From positions 1 to 64,000 of the forward strand of contig JBMOLK010000311.1 of NCBI GenBank assembly GCA_049325575.1: 64,000 nucleotides of DNA, written 5' to 3'. Source of the stretch: JBMOLK01 sp049325575. GTDB lineage: Bacteria; Bacillota; Clostridia; Acetivibrionales; Acetivibrionaceae. Under the pieces are notes generated by a model. The model was not told the origin of the DNA. It worked only from the letters and a program-made list of their open reading frames with translations, and made no database searches. A program made the position numbers and the translations under genes. Shown here piece by piece: positions 38,246-47,255 of this stretch (the stretch's first letter is position 1; the number at the start of each line of letters is the position of its first letter).

Positions 38246-39634
38246 ATGGCAATTGCAGCAACAGAAACAATGAATCAGGATGCACCCAGGAAAAATCCGG
38301 CCATATTAAAGAATTTGGAAGACGTTTATGAACTAAGTCCTCTTCAGCAGGATAACTTAATGCGATATATTGAAGCACCAGGCGAAGGATTGTTTCATGA
38401 AAATCTTGTATTCGACTTTGAGGGGCAGGTCGATTCAGAAATTTTCAAAAAGTGCTGGGAAAAAATACTTGAGCGCCATTCCATCCTGCGTACAGCCGTT
38501 TTCTACAAAGGATTAAAAAAGCCTGTACAGGCAGTACAGAGAAAAGTGCAGCTGCCTTTAGAAATCCTGGACTGGCGTAATAAAACATTGGAAGAGCAGG
38601 AGATGACGCTGGAGGATCTAACAGAGAAAGACAGAGCTGATTGCTACACACTTGAAGAAGCGCCATTAATGCGCTTAAGCCTTATCTACAGAAGTGATAA
38701 TCAATTCAGACTATGGTGGCGTTTTCATCATATGATTATGGATGGCTGGGCTTTTACTGTCGTGCTTTGGGATTTTCTAGGCTTGTATCGATATTATTCA
38801 GGCGTGGAAAGCAACATTTCAATACTTCCAGGGTATCCTTATAAAGAATATATTACATATCTTAAAAATAGAAATACAGCTGAAGAACAGGCTTTCTGGC
38901 AGGAGTATCTAAAAGGTTTTGTGCCGCAGAAGCCTCTTAAGGGACTAAAAGCTCCGGAGCCTGGCAGCATAACAACGTTGACCCGCCAGGGAAGGATCGA
39001 CTATCCGATTGAAGAGCTTTTTCATCCATTACAAAAAGTAATAAAGTCCCATGAGCTTACTTTAAATGGTGTATTTCAAGGTATTTTTACTTTACTGATG
39101 AGCCACTATTGCGGCGGTGAGACGGACATGGTTACAGGTCAAACAGTAGCAGACAGGCCATTAAGCATGGAGAATTCACATGCACGTGTAGGATTGTTTG
39201 TTAATACCCTTCCGGTTCGTTACAAAATCCAGACAGAAGGAGGCTTTGTTCACTGGGCTAAGGGACTTCAGACTTCCATGATGAACACCTTCAGCTATTC
39301 ATCTTCATCAGAACAGGATATTAAAAACTGGTGTGGAATACCTGAAGATCAATCTATCTTCCATAGTGCTCTGGTCTTTAAGAATATTCCGCTTGCTGAA
39401 GACCCCTTTAAGGGATTACCGTTCAGAATGAAAGGCCATAGTCTGGAGAGTAGGCCGCACTTCCCACTCTCTGTATTTGTATGGCCTGATGAAAACCTGG
39501 AACTGAAAATCATATACGATAACAAGCTCTTTAGTTACGAGGCTGCCATGGAAGTGCTTGAAAATATCAAAAAATCTCTTGAACTGCTGATTGAAAACCC
39601 GGATGTATCTGTTTCTACAATGATGAAATTTTAG
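38246..39634 (+). CDS. free-standing NRPS condensation domain
   Basis: This single condensation domain of 462 residues has the intact catalytic motif HHMIMDG (near residue 175), the opening ELSPLQQDNL, RHSILRTAVF, and the C-lobe pieces TGQTVADRP and VGLFVNTLPVR. The start at 38246 is chosen because AGGAGGAG sits 8 bases upstream; an in-frame TTG at 38225 lies within it. It has no carrier or adenylation domain. Since the C-like domain ending the preceding synthase lacks the two histidines, this protein probably provides the active condensation or release step in trans, using an amine or alcohol acceptor that is not encoded as a module. Confidence 0.9.
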   Translation: MAIAATETMNQDAPRKNPAILKNLEDVYELSPLQQDNLMRYIEAPGEGLFHENLVFDFEGQVDSEIFKKCWEKILERHSILRTAVFYKGLKKPVQAVQRKVQLPLEILDWRNKTLEEQEMTLEDLTEKDRADCYTLEEAPLMRLSLIYRSDNQFRLWWRFHHMIMDGWAFTVVLWDFLGLYRYYSGVESNISILPGYPYKEYITYLKNRNTAEEQAFWQEYLKGFVPQKPLKGLKAPEPGSITTLTRQGRIDYPIEELFHPLQKVIKSHELTLNGVFQGIFTLLMSHYCGGETDMVTGQTVADRPLSMENSHARVGLFVNTLPVRYKIQTEGGFVHWAKGLQTSMMNTFSYSSSSEQDIKNWCGIPEDQSIFHSALVFKNIPLAEDPFKGLPFRMKGHSLESRPHFPLSVFVWPDENLELKIIYDNKLFSYEAAMEVLENIKKSLELLIENPDVSVSTMMKF

Positions 39635-39652
39635 AAGGAGTGAAAGTTATCT

Positions 39653-40432
39653 ATGCGTGTTCGTTCTCAAGGAGCGAAACCAGCTTTAACCTCAAGCCAA
39701 TGGTTATTTGTGCCTAAGCCCAATCCACAGGCGCGTTTACGGTTGTTCTGTTTCCCCTATGCCGGTGGTATTGCAGAAGTTTATTATTCCTGGATTGAGG
39801 ATTTGCCGGAAGATATTGAATTAGTGGCAATACAATATCCGGGCCACGTACTGGGGGCGGATGATAAATTATATACGCGCCTTTCGGTGATGGTAAGGGA
39901 CCTGCTGGAGGAAATAAGCGGTTTTTTCGATAAGAGGTATGCCTTCTTTGGACATAGTATGGGGGCTATGGTAACTTGTGAATTAACAAGATATATTTGT
40001 GAGGATGGATTAAAGAGACCTGACTATCTGTTTTTTTCAGCCCGTAATCCTCCGCATTTACCTATAGTTCATCCTCTAATGCATAAGATGTCAACCTCTG
40101 AATATATCCAGGTTCTGCGAGCATTTAATGTTTTGCCTGAAGAGGTGGTAAATAATAAAGAACTTTTGCAGGTTATACTGCCAGTCTTAAAGGCAGATTT
40201 TGAAATGATAGAGACCTGGCAGTACAACCCGTATACTCCTGCCTATGATATACCCGTTTGCACCTTTGCCGGCGTAAATGACAGTTTGGCGCTGCCTAAA
40301 AACATGTTAGAGTGGCAGAAGTATACGACTAAGGACTTTAAAATAGTTACTTTTCCGGAAAAGCATTATTTTATTCTTAATAAAGCCGTTAGGAAGGTTT
40401 TGATAAACAACATTATTCAATGTATACGATAA
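39653..40432 (+). CDS. type II thioesterase (GrsT/SrfAD-like)
   Basis: This alpha/beta hydrolase of 259 residues removes misloaded acyl groups from carrier domains. It has LRLFCFPYAGG at the N-terminus, the nucleophile motif GHSMGA (Ser near 102), and FPEKHYFI near the end with the catalytic His. Length and motifs are standard. It follows the free condensation domain gene by 18 bases, so it belongs to the line B operon. It may serve both lines, as line A has only the integral thioesterase. Confidence 0.92.
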   Translation: MRVRSQGAKPALTSSQWLFVPKPNPQARLRLFCFPYAGGIAEVYYSWIEDLPEDIELVAIQYPGHVLGADDKLYTRLSVMVRDLLEEISGFFDKRYAFFGHSMGAMVTCELTRYICEDGLKRPDYLFFSARNPPHLPIVHPLMHKMSTSEYIQVLRAFNVLPEEVVNNKELLQVILPVLKADFEMIETWQYNPYTPAYDIPVCTFAGVNDSLALPKNMLEWQKYTTKDFKIVTFPEKHYFILNKAVRKVLINNIIQCIR

Positions 40433-40572
40433 TAGCTCATCATGGGGCCTTTACAGTAGTGCTTCGTAACGTAATTCTTTTCTGGAACATGCGAGGCACA
40501 AAAATAGGAAGTGCATTAAAAAATCACTTAAATTGAAATAGTAGTATATATCACATAAAAAGGAGTTTGAAT

Positions 40573-41763
40573 ATGCGAGTAAGATTAACCAATTCAACTT
40601 TAGAACGTGATGCTTTGCTTGCACAAGATATAGATTTATCCACTGACATTATTTTGGATATACCGGATACAAGCCAGCATATTTTGCTTACAGGTGCTAC
40701 AGGTTTTTTGGGAGTTTTTTTACTTAGATCACTGCTAGAGAGGACGAGTGCCAAAATATACTGTCTGGTACGTTCCAAAGAAAATAAATCCGGGGAGGAA
40801 CGTCTAAAGGAACTGCTGAAGCAGTATCAATTGCAAAAACAGGTAGATTACAGCCGTTTTATTGCAGTGGAAGGTGATTTAGAGCAGCCTTCGCTTGGAA
40901 TGAGTGAAGAAGATTATGAAACACTTAGCGGTCTAATTGATACTATATATCATAACGGAGCATTGGTGAATTATGTTTATCCATATGCAGCATTAAAGAA
41001 GGCAAATGTAACAGCTACTGAGGATATATTGCGATTTGCAGTCAAAAAGCGTCTAAAGCCTGTGCATTATGTTTCGACAATGTTTGTTTTTTCGGGAAAA
41101 GATTATGTAGGAGAACCTGTGATAAAGGAAGATTATCCTCCTGTTAATGGGACGGAAGTAAATATGGGGTACGGACAAAGTAAGTGGGTTGCGGAAAAGA
41201 TGATGCGTTTGGCCTCGGAAAAAGGAATACCGGCTACTATTTTAAGGATAGGCCGTATTTCAGGTGATACACTAAACGGATTTTGCCAGACAAAGGACTT
41301 TCTTTGGGGAATTATACGAACTTGTTTTCATGTAGGCTGTCGTCCCGAATTGGATATACACATTAATATTTCACCGGTAGACTTTGTCAGTGATGCTATT
41401 GTTTCCATTGCTTCAGATAAAGAAGCATGGGGTAAGGCATTTCATATCTTAAACCCCGAGTCTGTCACATTTGATAATATGTTCGATATGTTGAGCGAGC
41501 TAGGATATAATCTTGAGAAGCTTCCTTTTGAAGAATGGAAGACCAGAGTATTGCGTTTTTCGGAGAATTCAGCCGATACGTCGCACGAGCTGCTAATACG
41601 GACCCTTGAGCAGTTGGATTTGAATAATACAAACCGCGTATACGATATGAGCCACAGCCTTACGTTCCTAAAAAAAACGTCGGTCTCCTGTCCTGCCATT
41701 GACAAAGAGCTATTGGCTAAATATTTGAAATATTTTATGGATATTGGGTTTATAAAACCTTGA
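40573..41763 (+). CDS. free-standing thioester reductase (NAD-binding_4 / extended SDR)
   Basis: This 396-residue short-chain dehydrogenase is of the type that ends many NRPS lines. It has the Rossmann motif LTGATGFLG near 40, YCLVRSKE, the GDLEQPSLGM segment, HNGALVNYVYPY, and the catalytic YGQSKWVAEK (Tyr and Lys near 200). These match carboxylic acid reductase and NRPS R-domain proteins, which release the thioester as aldehyde or alcohol with NADPH. Here it is a separate protein. The start at 40573 follows AAAAGGAG; an in-frame TTG at 40567 is less likely. It fits as a release enzyme of line B, which has no integral thioesterase. Confidence 0.85.
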   Translation: MRVRLTNSTLERDALLAQDIDLSTDIILDIPDTSQHILLTGATGFLGVFLLRSLLERTSAKIYCLVRSKENKSGEERLKELLKQYQLQKQVDYSRFIAVEGDLEQPSLGMSEEDYETLSGLIDTIYHNGALVNYVYPYAALKKANVTATEDILRFAVKKRLKPVHYVSTMFVFSGKDYVGEPVIKEDYPPVNGTEVNMGYGQSKWVAEKMMRLASEKGIPATILRIGRISGDTLNGFCQTKDFLWGIIRTCFHVGCRPELDIHINISPVDFVSDAIVSIASDKEAWGKAFHILNPESVTFDNMFDMLSELGYNLEKLPFEEWKTRVLRFSENSADTSHELLIRTLEQLDLNNTNRVYDMSHSLTFLKKTSVSCPAIDKELLAKYLKYFMDIGFIKP

Positions 41764-41978
41764 AACACGTTATAATACAGCGAAATTATATGATCTCTGA
41801 TTAAATAAGTTTAAAGCAGGTAGAGGATGAGAGAAAAAACGAAGATCACCCTTCATAATTTTATAATTATTGCATGTCTAACCATAACTTTATAAATTCT
41901 TTAAAATTATACAATAGTATAAAACTATGACTGTGTATACAAATTCATTATGATATTTATTATTAACTGGAGGGATCA

Positions 41979-42680
41979 ATGATGATTAGTTTAAAAAATA
42001 TTAAAAAGGTTTATAAAACCGAAGCTGGTGAATATGCCGTCTTAAAAGATGTTAATCTGGAAATTGGTGCAGGGGAGTTTGTTGTTATTCAGGGAAAATC
42101 AGGAAGCGGTAAGTCAACTCTTTTGAATATTCTGACCGGAGTTGATAAACCTACAAATGGAGATGTAGTTATCAACAAAATAAATATAACCAATTTTGAT
42201 GAAGGGAAGATGTCAGAATGGAGAGGGAAAAACATAGGGATTATATTCCAGTTTTTTCAGCTCATACCTACGTTATCTGTTCTTGAAAACATATTGCTTC
42301 CAATGGATTTAGTGAAGAAGATTCCATCTAAGGATAGAGAATCAAAGGCAATGCGGCTGTTGGAAAAAGTAGGCCTTCAAAAGCACGCCAATAAAATGCC
42401 CAGCGCACTTTCCGGCGGAGAGCAGCAGAGGGTAGCCATTGCACGTGCCCTAGCCAATGATGTTCCCATACTTGTTGCAGATGAACCTACCGGAAACCTT
42501 GATTCAAAAAATGCTGAAGCTATTTTTGAGCTGTTTTTCAAATTGAGGCAGGAAGGAAAAACTGTTGTAATGGTTACACACGAAAGAGATACGATAAAGG
42601 GTGCAAGTAGAAAAATCCTGATAAAGGATGGAGAGATTACTGATGATATCGATCTTGAGACGGGGGTAAAGGCTGTATGA
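41979..42680 (+). CDS. ABC transporter ATPase, MacB/LolD type (line B exporter)
   Basis: This ATPase of 233 residues shows Walker A GKSGSGKST, FQFFQLIPTLSVLENI, signature LSGGEQQRVAIARALAN and Walker B LVADEPTGNLDS. The sequence parallels the ATPase at 16542 through most of its length, so the two exporters look like duplicates. Two adjacent ATG codons at 41979 and 41982 follow GGAGGG; either could serve. The permease gene overlaps its end by 4 bases. It lies 215 bases after the reductase with no terminator seen between. Confidence 0.92.
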   Translation: MMISLKNIKKVYKTEAGEYAVLKDVNLEIGAGEFVVIQGKSGSGKSTLLNILTGVDKPTNGDVVINKINITNFDEGKMSEWRGKNIGIIFQFFQLIPTLSVLENILLPMDLVKKIPSKDRESKAMRLLEKVGLQKHANKMPSALSGGEQQRVAIARALANDVPILVADEPTGNLDSKNAEAIFELFFKLRQEGKTVVMVTHERDTIKGASRKILIKDGEITDDIDLETGVKAV

Positions 42681-45055
42681 GAAGACTATTTACTAAAGTA
42701 ATACGTGATTTATTAAAAGACAAATTCAGGACAGCCGTATCCCTACTTGCTATCATATTTGGAACAATAGCTTTTGGTATGATGACTTTTTCTTTCTATG
42801 TAATAGAAAGGGAAATAGTAGACGTTTTCCTGGCTATAAATCCTTCATCAGCAAATGTAAAGGTTGATAAAGTTGATGATAAGCTTATTAACTTGACTAA
42901 AGGATTTAAGGACATAGGTGAATTTGAGGAAAAGGCATATTATGAACTAAGAATAAAGGTAAGTGAAGACCAGTGGAAGACACTGCATCTGTTTGCCATC
43001 AAAGATTTTAGTAAAATGAAGATTAATAAACTGCGCAGTATGGATGGGAGTTTTAATCCCGGTAAGAATGAGCTTCTGATTGAAAGGGATGCATTGGGTG
43101 TTGCCAATACAGCAATAAATAAAATGGTTACCATCAGTATGCCTGACTCGAGCTTGCGCGAGTTTAAAGTAGCCGGAGTTGTTCATGACATTACAGCTCA
43201 CCCTGCCTCCATAGAAAATATTATACCTGTTTATGTTTCATATGACACACTTGCTGACCTGGGATTACAAGGAAATCGTGTGGATTTTATTCTTGCGGAT
43301 AATAAGTTTGACAGAACAAGTATATTAGCTGTTGGTAATGATTATATGAAGCTGTTGGAAACAAACGGTTACAAGGTAGAAAGTATTGATGTATCCAATA
43401 ATCCCGGCCGAAGTATTCACCAACCGGAATATGATGCTGTAATGTTTGTTCTCCAGATCGCTTCAATTCTGGCCTTTTTCCTGGGATGCATGATTATGAG
43501 CAGTCTTCTGTCCACCATTCTTTCAAGCCAAATAAGGCAGATTGGGATATTGAAGGCTATCGGGGCTAAAACGAAGAACATTTTTATGGCATATATGATG
43601 GTAATATTAGCTTTAGTTGTAATAACAGTAATAATATCAACACCTATAGCTATTGTACTTGGTGCGAATTTCTCCACACTAATGATGAGTCTTGGTAATC
43701 TGCTGCCAGGTACTACCAGCATACCTGTATTACTTATTGTATTATACTGTGCCTTAAGTTTGGTGGTGCCCCTTCTGGTTGCTATTCTACCAATACGTAG
43801 GGGAGTAAAAGCCACTGTGAGGGAAGCACTTAGCGATTATGGGACAACACAGGCTGTCGCAAACAAAAGCATGCTTGCGGATTGGTTTAGCAAGTTTAAA
43901 GTGTTTTCAAGGCCGGTTGTACTTTCAATAAGGAATGCAGCAAGGCGCAAGGGACGTTTCTACTTAAACGTGGCTAATCTGACCCTGGGTGGAGCTCTAT
44001 TTATTGCCGCAGTAATTGCGATTATGTCAATGAGCTATACCATAACAAAAGATCTGGAAACTTTTGTGTATGATTATCAAATAAATACCAGCAACAGGGT
44101 TGATGATGAAAAATTGGCACAGCTGGTAAATGAAATTCCGGAAATAAAGGAATACGAAAATTGGGGAAGCAGCAGCGGAAAAGTCGTGTACAGCGATGGT
44201 CAAGTGGGAAATTTATATACCTTCATGGCTCCTTCCTTCGACACAAAGGTTTATAAGCCGGTACTAATGGAGGGTAGATGGCTTAATGAAAACGATACTA
44301 ATGAAGTTGTAGTAGGGCACCAGTTTTATCCTTTTGAGTCAGAATTTAAGTTGGGAGATATTGTGACTTTCAGGATAGGAGATAAGGAGCAGCAGTTTAA
44401 GATTGTTGGTACTATAAAAGAATTAGGCTCACCGACAATCTTTATGAACAAAAGTAGTTTTGACCAGTTGATTCCGGATGAAAACAAAAAGAACAGTATA
44501 AAGCTGATAACACAGGCTGATATTGTAGAAAAAGAAAGCTTGTATCAGAAAATAGAAGATAAGCTTAAGCAAAACGGGGTCATTATTTTTCAGGCCGAAA
44601 GTATGATTGAGCTGCTTGAAGTATTGGAATCGCACGGTATGCTCATAGTTTCATTTTTTATGGTAATTGCCATCATGATATTGGTAGTAGCAGGTTTCGG
44701 TCTCACATCCACAATGAGTGTTCAGGTTGCTGAAAGAACAAAAGAGATAGGTATTATGAAAGCAATGGGAGCAACCAGGAGACAGATCAAGAGAATTGTC
44801 ACTGCCGAAAGTATCTTTATTTGCTTTGCAAGCTGGGCAGTTTCAATCTTGCTTGGTATCCTAATCGGTACTCTGGTGGCTGTTGCAGTAGGTAATATTA
44901 TGGTCAATACTCCGCTGGATGTAAATTATTTGGGAAGCTATGTACCTGTTCTTATCTGGCTGGTTCTTACATTTACCTTGGGTTATTTCGCCAGCCGGAC
45001 TGCAGCTAAGCGGGCTTCAAAGATGAGTGTCAAAGATACCCTGGCTTTTGAATAG
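42677..45055 (+). CDS. ABC transporter permease, FtsX/MacB-like (line B exporter)
   Basis: This double-FtsX permease of 792 residues has an N-terminal helix (about 17-40), an outer domain, three helices (about 255-375), a second anchor helix near 435, another outer domain and three C-terminal helices (about 655-775). SSQIRQIGILKAIGAKTKN and ERTKEIGIMKAMGATRRQ are the usual FtsX loops. The length and layout match the line A permease at 17266-19638. The ATGA overlap with the ATPase gene indicates translational coupling. The product exported is inferred from position only. Confidence 0.9.
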   Translation: MRRLFTKVIRDLLKDKFRTAVSLLAIIFGTIAFGMMTFSFYVIEREIVDVFLAINPSSANVKVDKVDDKLINLTKGFKDIGEFEEKAYYELRIKVSEDQWKTLHLFAIKDFSKMKINKLRSMDGSFNPGKNELLIERDALGVANTAINKMVTISMPDSSLREFKVAGVVHDITAHPASIENIIPVYVSYDTLADLGLQGNRVDFILADNKFDRTSILAVGNDYMKLLETNGYKVESIDVSNNPGRSIHQPEYDAVMFVLQIASILAFFLGCMIMSSLLSTILSSQIRQIGILKAIGAKTKNIFMAYMMVILALVVITVIISTPIAIVLGANFSTLMMSLGNLLPGTTSIPVLLIVLYCALSLVVPLLVAILPIRRGVKATVREALSDYGTTQAVANKSMLADWFSKFKVFSRPVVLSIRNAARRKGRFYLNVANLTLGGALFIAAVIAIMSMSYTITKDLETFVYDYQINTSNRVDDEKLAQLVNEIPEIKEYENWGSSSGKVVYSDGQVGNLYTFMAPSFDTKVYKPVLMEGRWLNENDTNEVVVGHQFYPFESEFKLGDIVTFRIGDKEQQFKIVGTIKELGSPTIFMNKSSFDQLIPDENKKNSIKLITQADIVEKESLYQKIEDKLKQNGVIIFQAESMIELLEVLESHGMLIVSFFMVIAIMILVVAGFGLTSTMSVQVAERTKEIGIMKAMGATRRQIKRIVTAESIFICFASWAVSILLGILIGTLVAVAVGNIMVNTPLDVNYLGSYVPVLIWLVLTFTLGYFASRTAAKRASKMSVKDTLAFE

Positions 45056-45076
45056 CAATTATTGAGATATATCATA

Positions 45077-45114
45077 AAAGATGCCGCTTCATTATAAAAG
45101 GAGCGGCATCTTTT
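45077..45114 (+). terminator. strong terminator ending the line B cluster
   Basis: AAAGATGCCGCT at 45077-45088 pairs perfectly with AGCGGCATCTTT at 45102-45113. The A/T flanks make it look bidirectional. It lies 21 bases after the permease stop and probably marks the end of the biosynthetic locus. Confidence 0.85.
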
Positions 45115-45211
45115 GTCTTCACTACTTTATAATATCTTTAAACTTATAATGTAATATTTAAGTAGAGTTCTGAATTTCGTTTGATAATAAAGCGAAAGTA
45201 GGGGGAGTGCT

Positions 45212-46477
45212 ATGAAGCCATTTTCATTGAAATCCAGGGAAAGAATTTTTTTTAATACTGTAAGGATTTGTATTGTTGCCTTGGTTTATTTTATACTGGG
45301 TTACTTTTTTGAGTTTAAAGGTCATTTAAGAGATGTTGTATCGTTTATGATATTTTTAATTCCAAACTATTTTATTGGCTATAAGGGCTGGAATTATATA
45401 GGAAGACGCATGGGAATGAACAGAATTGCTTATTGGGGTATATACTGGTTTGTAGCCCTGTCATATATACCCGGAAAAATCATTGACAAGTTTTTACCGG
45501 ACAGTATGATTGCAAATGCCTTTTTACTCCTTGACTCCTATTGGTTTAACTGCCTAAGATACTTTCTGGTAATTATCCTGTTTTGCATGCTATTAGGTTT
45601 TTTAAACAAAAGGTTTAATTTTTTAGGAGCCGGAATGGGACGGTTGGTAGGAAATACTCCTTTTGTTGGCCTTGTTGTGCTGGTTTTGACAGTTTCATAT
45701 TTGGCATATGGTACATGGAACTCAAGCAGGACCCAAGTTACTCATTATGAAATTACTATTAATAAAAACACAACAGGCTTAAAGGAACTACGAGCAGTTA
45801 TGGTCTCTGACTTGCATCTGGGAAGGTTTATGAGTGGCGAAAGATTGAAAGGACTGGTAAGCAGTATAAATAAACTTAAACCGGATGTTGTTCTTGTTGT
45901 CGGCGATACCATTGAGGAGGATAATACACCTTATATCAAAAGGAAGATGGCGGATATACTGGCTGGAATCAACTCCAAGCATGGAGTATATGCAGTTTTG
46001 GGTAACCATGAAGCAGCTTCCGGAAATACAGATGTTATAATTGAAAACTTAAACAAAGCAGGAATAAGTGTTTTAAAAGACCAATATATAATAGTAGCCG
46101 ACAGTTTTTATCTTGTAGGCAGAAGCGACAGAGGAGAAGTTGGTGAAAATTCAGACCGCAAAAAGCTTGACTCCATTATTGAAGGCATAGACAAATCATT
46201 ACCTATATTGCTAATGGATCATCAACCGGTTGAATTTGATGGAGCAGCAGACAGCGGCATAGATATCCAGTTGTCAGGCCATACACACGACGGGCAAGAG
46301 ATATTTGCAAAGCCGATAGTTAGCTTAGCATTTGATCTGGCTTATGGGTATTATAACAAAAACAATTTTCATGCCATTGTATCTTCAGGTTTCGGGACAT
46401 GGGGATCTCCTGTAAGGGTAGGTACAAAATCGGAAATCGTGGATATTCATATAAGATTTAACTCGAGTAGTGAATAG
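45212..46477 (+). CDS. membrane-anchored calcineurin-like metallophosphoesterase
   Basis: This protein of 421 residues has an N-terminal part with about four or five membrane helices (within 1-170) and a C-terminal metallophosphoesterase of the YkuE/YaeI type. Metal ligands are visible in VSDLHLG, VVGDTIEED, LGNHEAASG, MDHQP and LSGHTHDGQ. The family cleaves phosphate esters at the membrane, including lipid-linked pyrophosphates, but the substrate here cannot be read. It is a single gene behind a strong terminator and probably unrelated to the synthases. Confidence 0.88.
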   Translation: MKPFSLKSRERIFFNTVRICIVALVYFILGYFFEFKGHLRDVVSFMIFLIPNYFIGYKGWNYIGRRMGMNRIAYWGIYWFVALSYIPGKIIDKFLPDSMIANAFLLLDSYWFNCLRYFLVIILFCMLLGFLNKRFNFLGAGMGRLVGNTPFVGLVVLVLTVSYLAYGTWNSSRTQVTHYEITINKNTTGLKELRAVMVSDLHLGRFMSGERLKGLVSSINKLKPDVVLVVGDTIEEDNTPYIKRKMADILAGINSKHGVYAVLGNHEAASGNTDVIIENLNKAGISVLKDQYIIVADSFYLVGRSDRGEVGENSDRKKLDSIIEGIDKSLPILLMDHQPVEFDGAADSGIDIQLSGHTHDGQEIFAKPIVSLAFDLAYGYYNKNNFHAIVSSGFGTWGSPVRVGTKSEIVDIHIRFNSSSE

Positions 46478-46565
46478 GGATTACAATTGTTTTATAATAA
46501 TGTTAATATATACTTGTCAGTGAAATAGTGGTATTATACTAACAAAATAGCAGAGGTAATGGAAT

Positions 46566-47255
46566 ATGTATGAAAAAGTTCTGATAGCAGATGATGAAGA
46601 AGGGATGGTGTCCTTTCTAAAGGATGCGCTGATAAGTGAAGGCTATGAGGTATTGATAGCTTATAATGGTGAACAGGCTGTGAAAAGTGCAATGCAGCAG
46701 CCCGATTTGATAATCCTTGACATTATGATGCCTGATAAGGACGGATATGAAGTATGTCAAACTATCAGGGATACTGTAGCATGTCCAATAATTTTTTTGA
46801 GTGCACTGCAGAGCGAGTTTGACAAGATAAAAGGTCTTGCTATGGGCGGCGATGATTACTTAACAAAGCCCTTTAGTATGAGAGAGTTAAAAGTTCGTAT
46901 TCAAGCTCATCTGCGACGTGAGAAAAGAGCAGCTTCCCTAAAGAACAGAGCATTTTTAAGGTTTGGAAATCTTGCCATTGACCTTAAAGGTCATGAGGTT
47001 TACCTGAAAGACAGGCAGATAATCTTTACCAGACGGGAGTTTGATATTATTGAGCTATTAGCCCTTCATCCCGGAATAGTATTTTCAAAAGACCAGATTT
47101 ATGAAAAAATATGGGGATATGACGCGACGGGAGATTCGGCGGGCGTAGCGGAACATATTAAAAAAATCCGCTCAAAGCTAAATGAGGTTGATCCGGAAAT
47201 AGAGTACATATCTACCGTGTGGGGAGTGGGTTATAAATGGGAAAGAATAAAGTAA
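46566..47255 (+). CDS. OmpR/PhoB-family response regulator
   Basis: This two-component regulator of 229 residues has a receiver domain (1-120) with acidic pair ADDEE, phospho-acceptor in LIILDIMMPDKDG (Asp near 53) and LTKPFS, then a winged-helix DNA-binding domain (about 135-229; TRREFDIIELLALHPGIVFS, VWGVGYKWE). The sensor kinase gene overlaps its end by 19 bases. A weak TTGTCA/TATACT pair with a short spacer lies at 46514-46540. Its targets are unknown; the membrane protein genes just downstream are candidates. Confidence 0.93.
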   Translation: MYEKVLIADDEEGMVSFLKDALISEGYEVLIAYNGEQAVKSAMQQPDLIILDIMMPDKDGYEVCQTIRDTVACPIIFLSALQSEFDKIKGLAMGGDDYLTKPFSMRELKVRIQAHLRREKRAASLKNRAFLRFGNLAIDLKGHEVYLKDRQIIFTRREFDIIELLALHPGIVFSKDQIYEKIWGYDATGDSAGVAEHIKKIRSKLNEVDPEIEYISTVWGVGYKWERIK

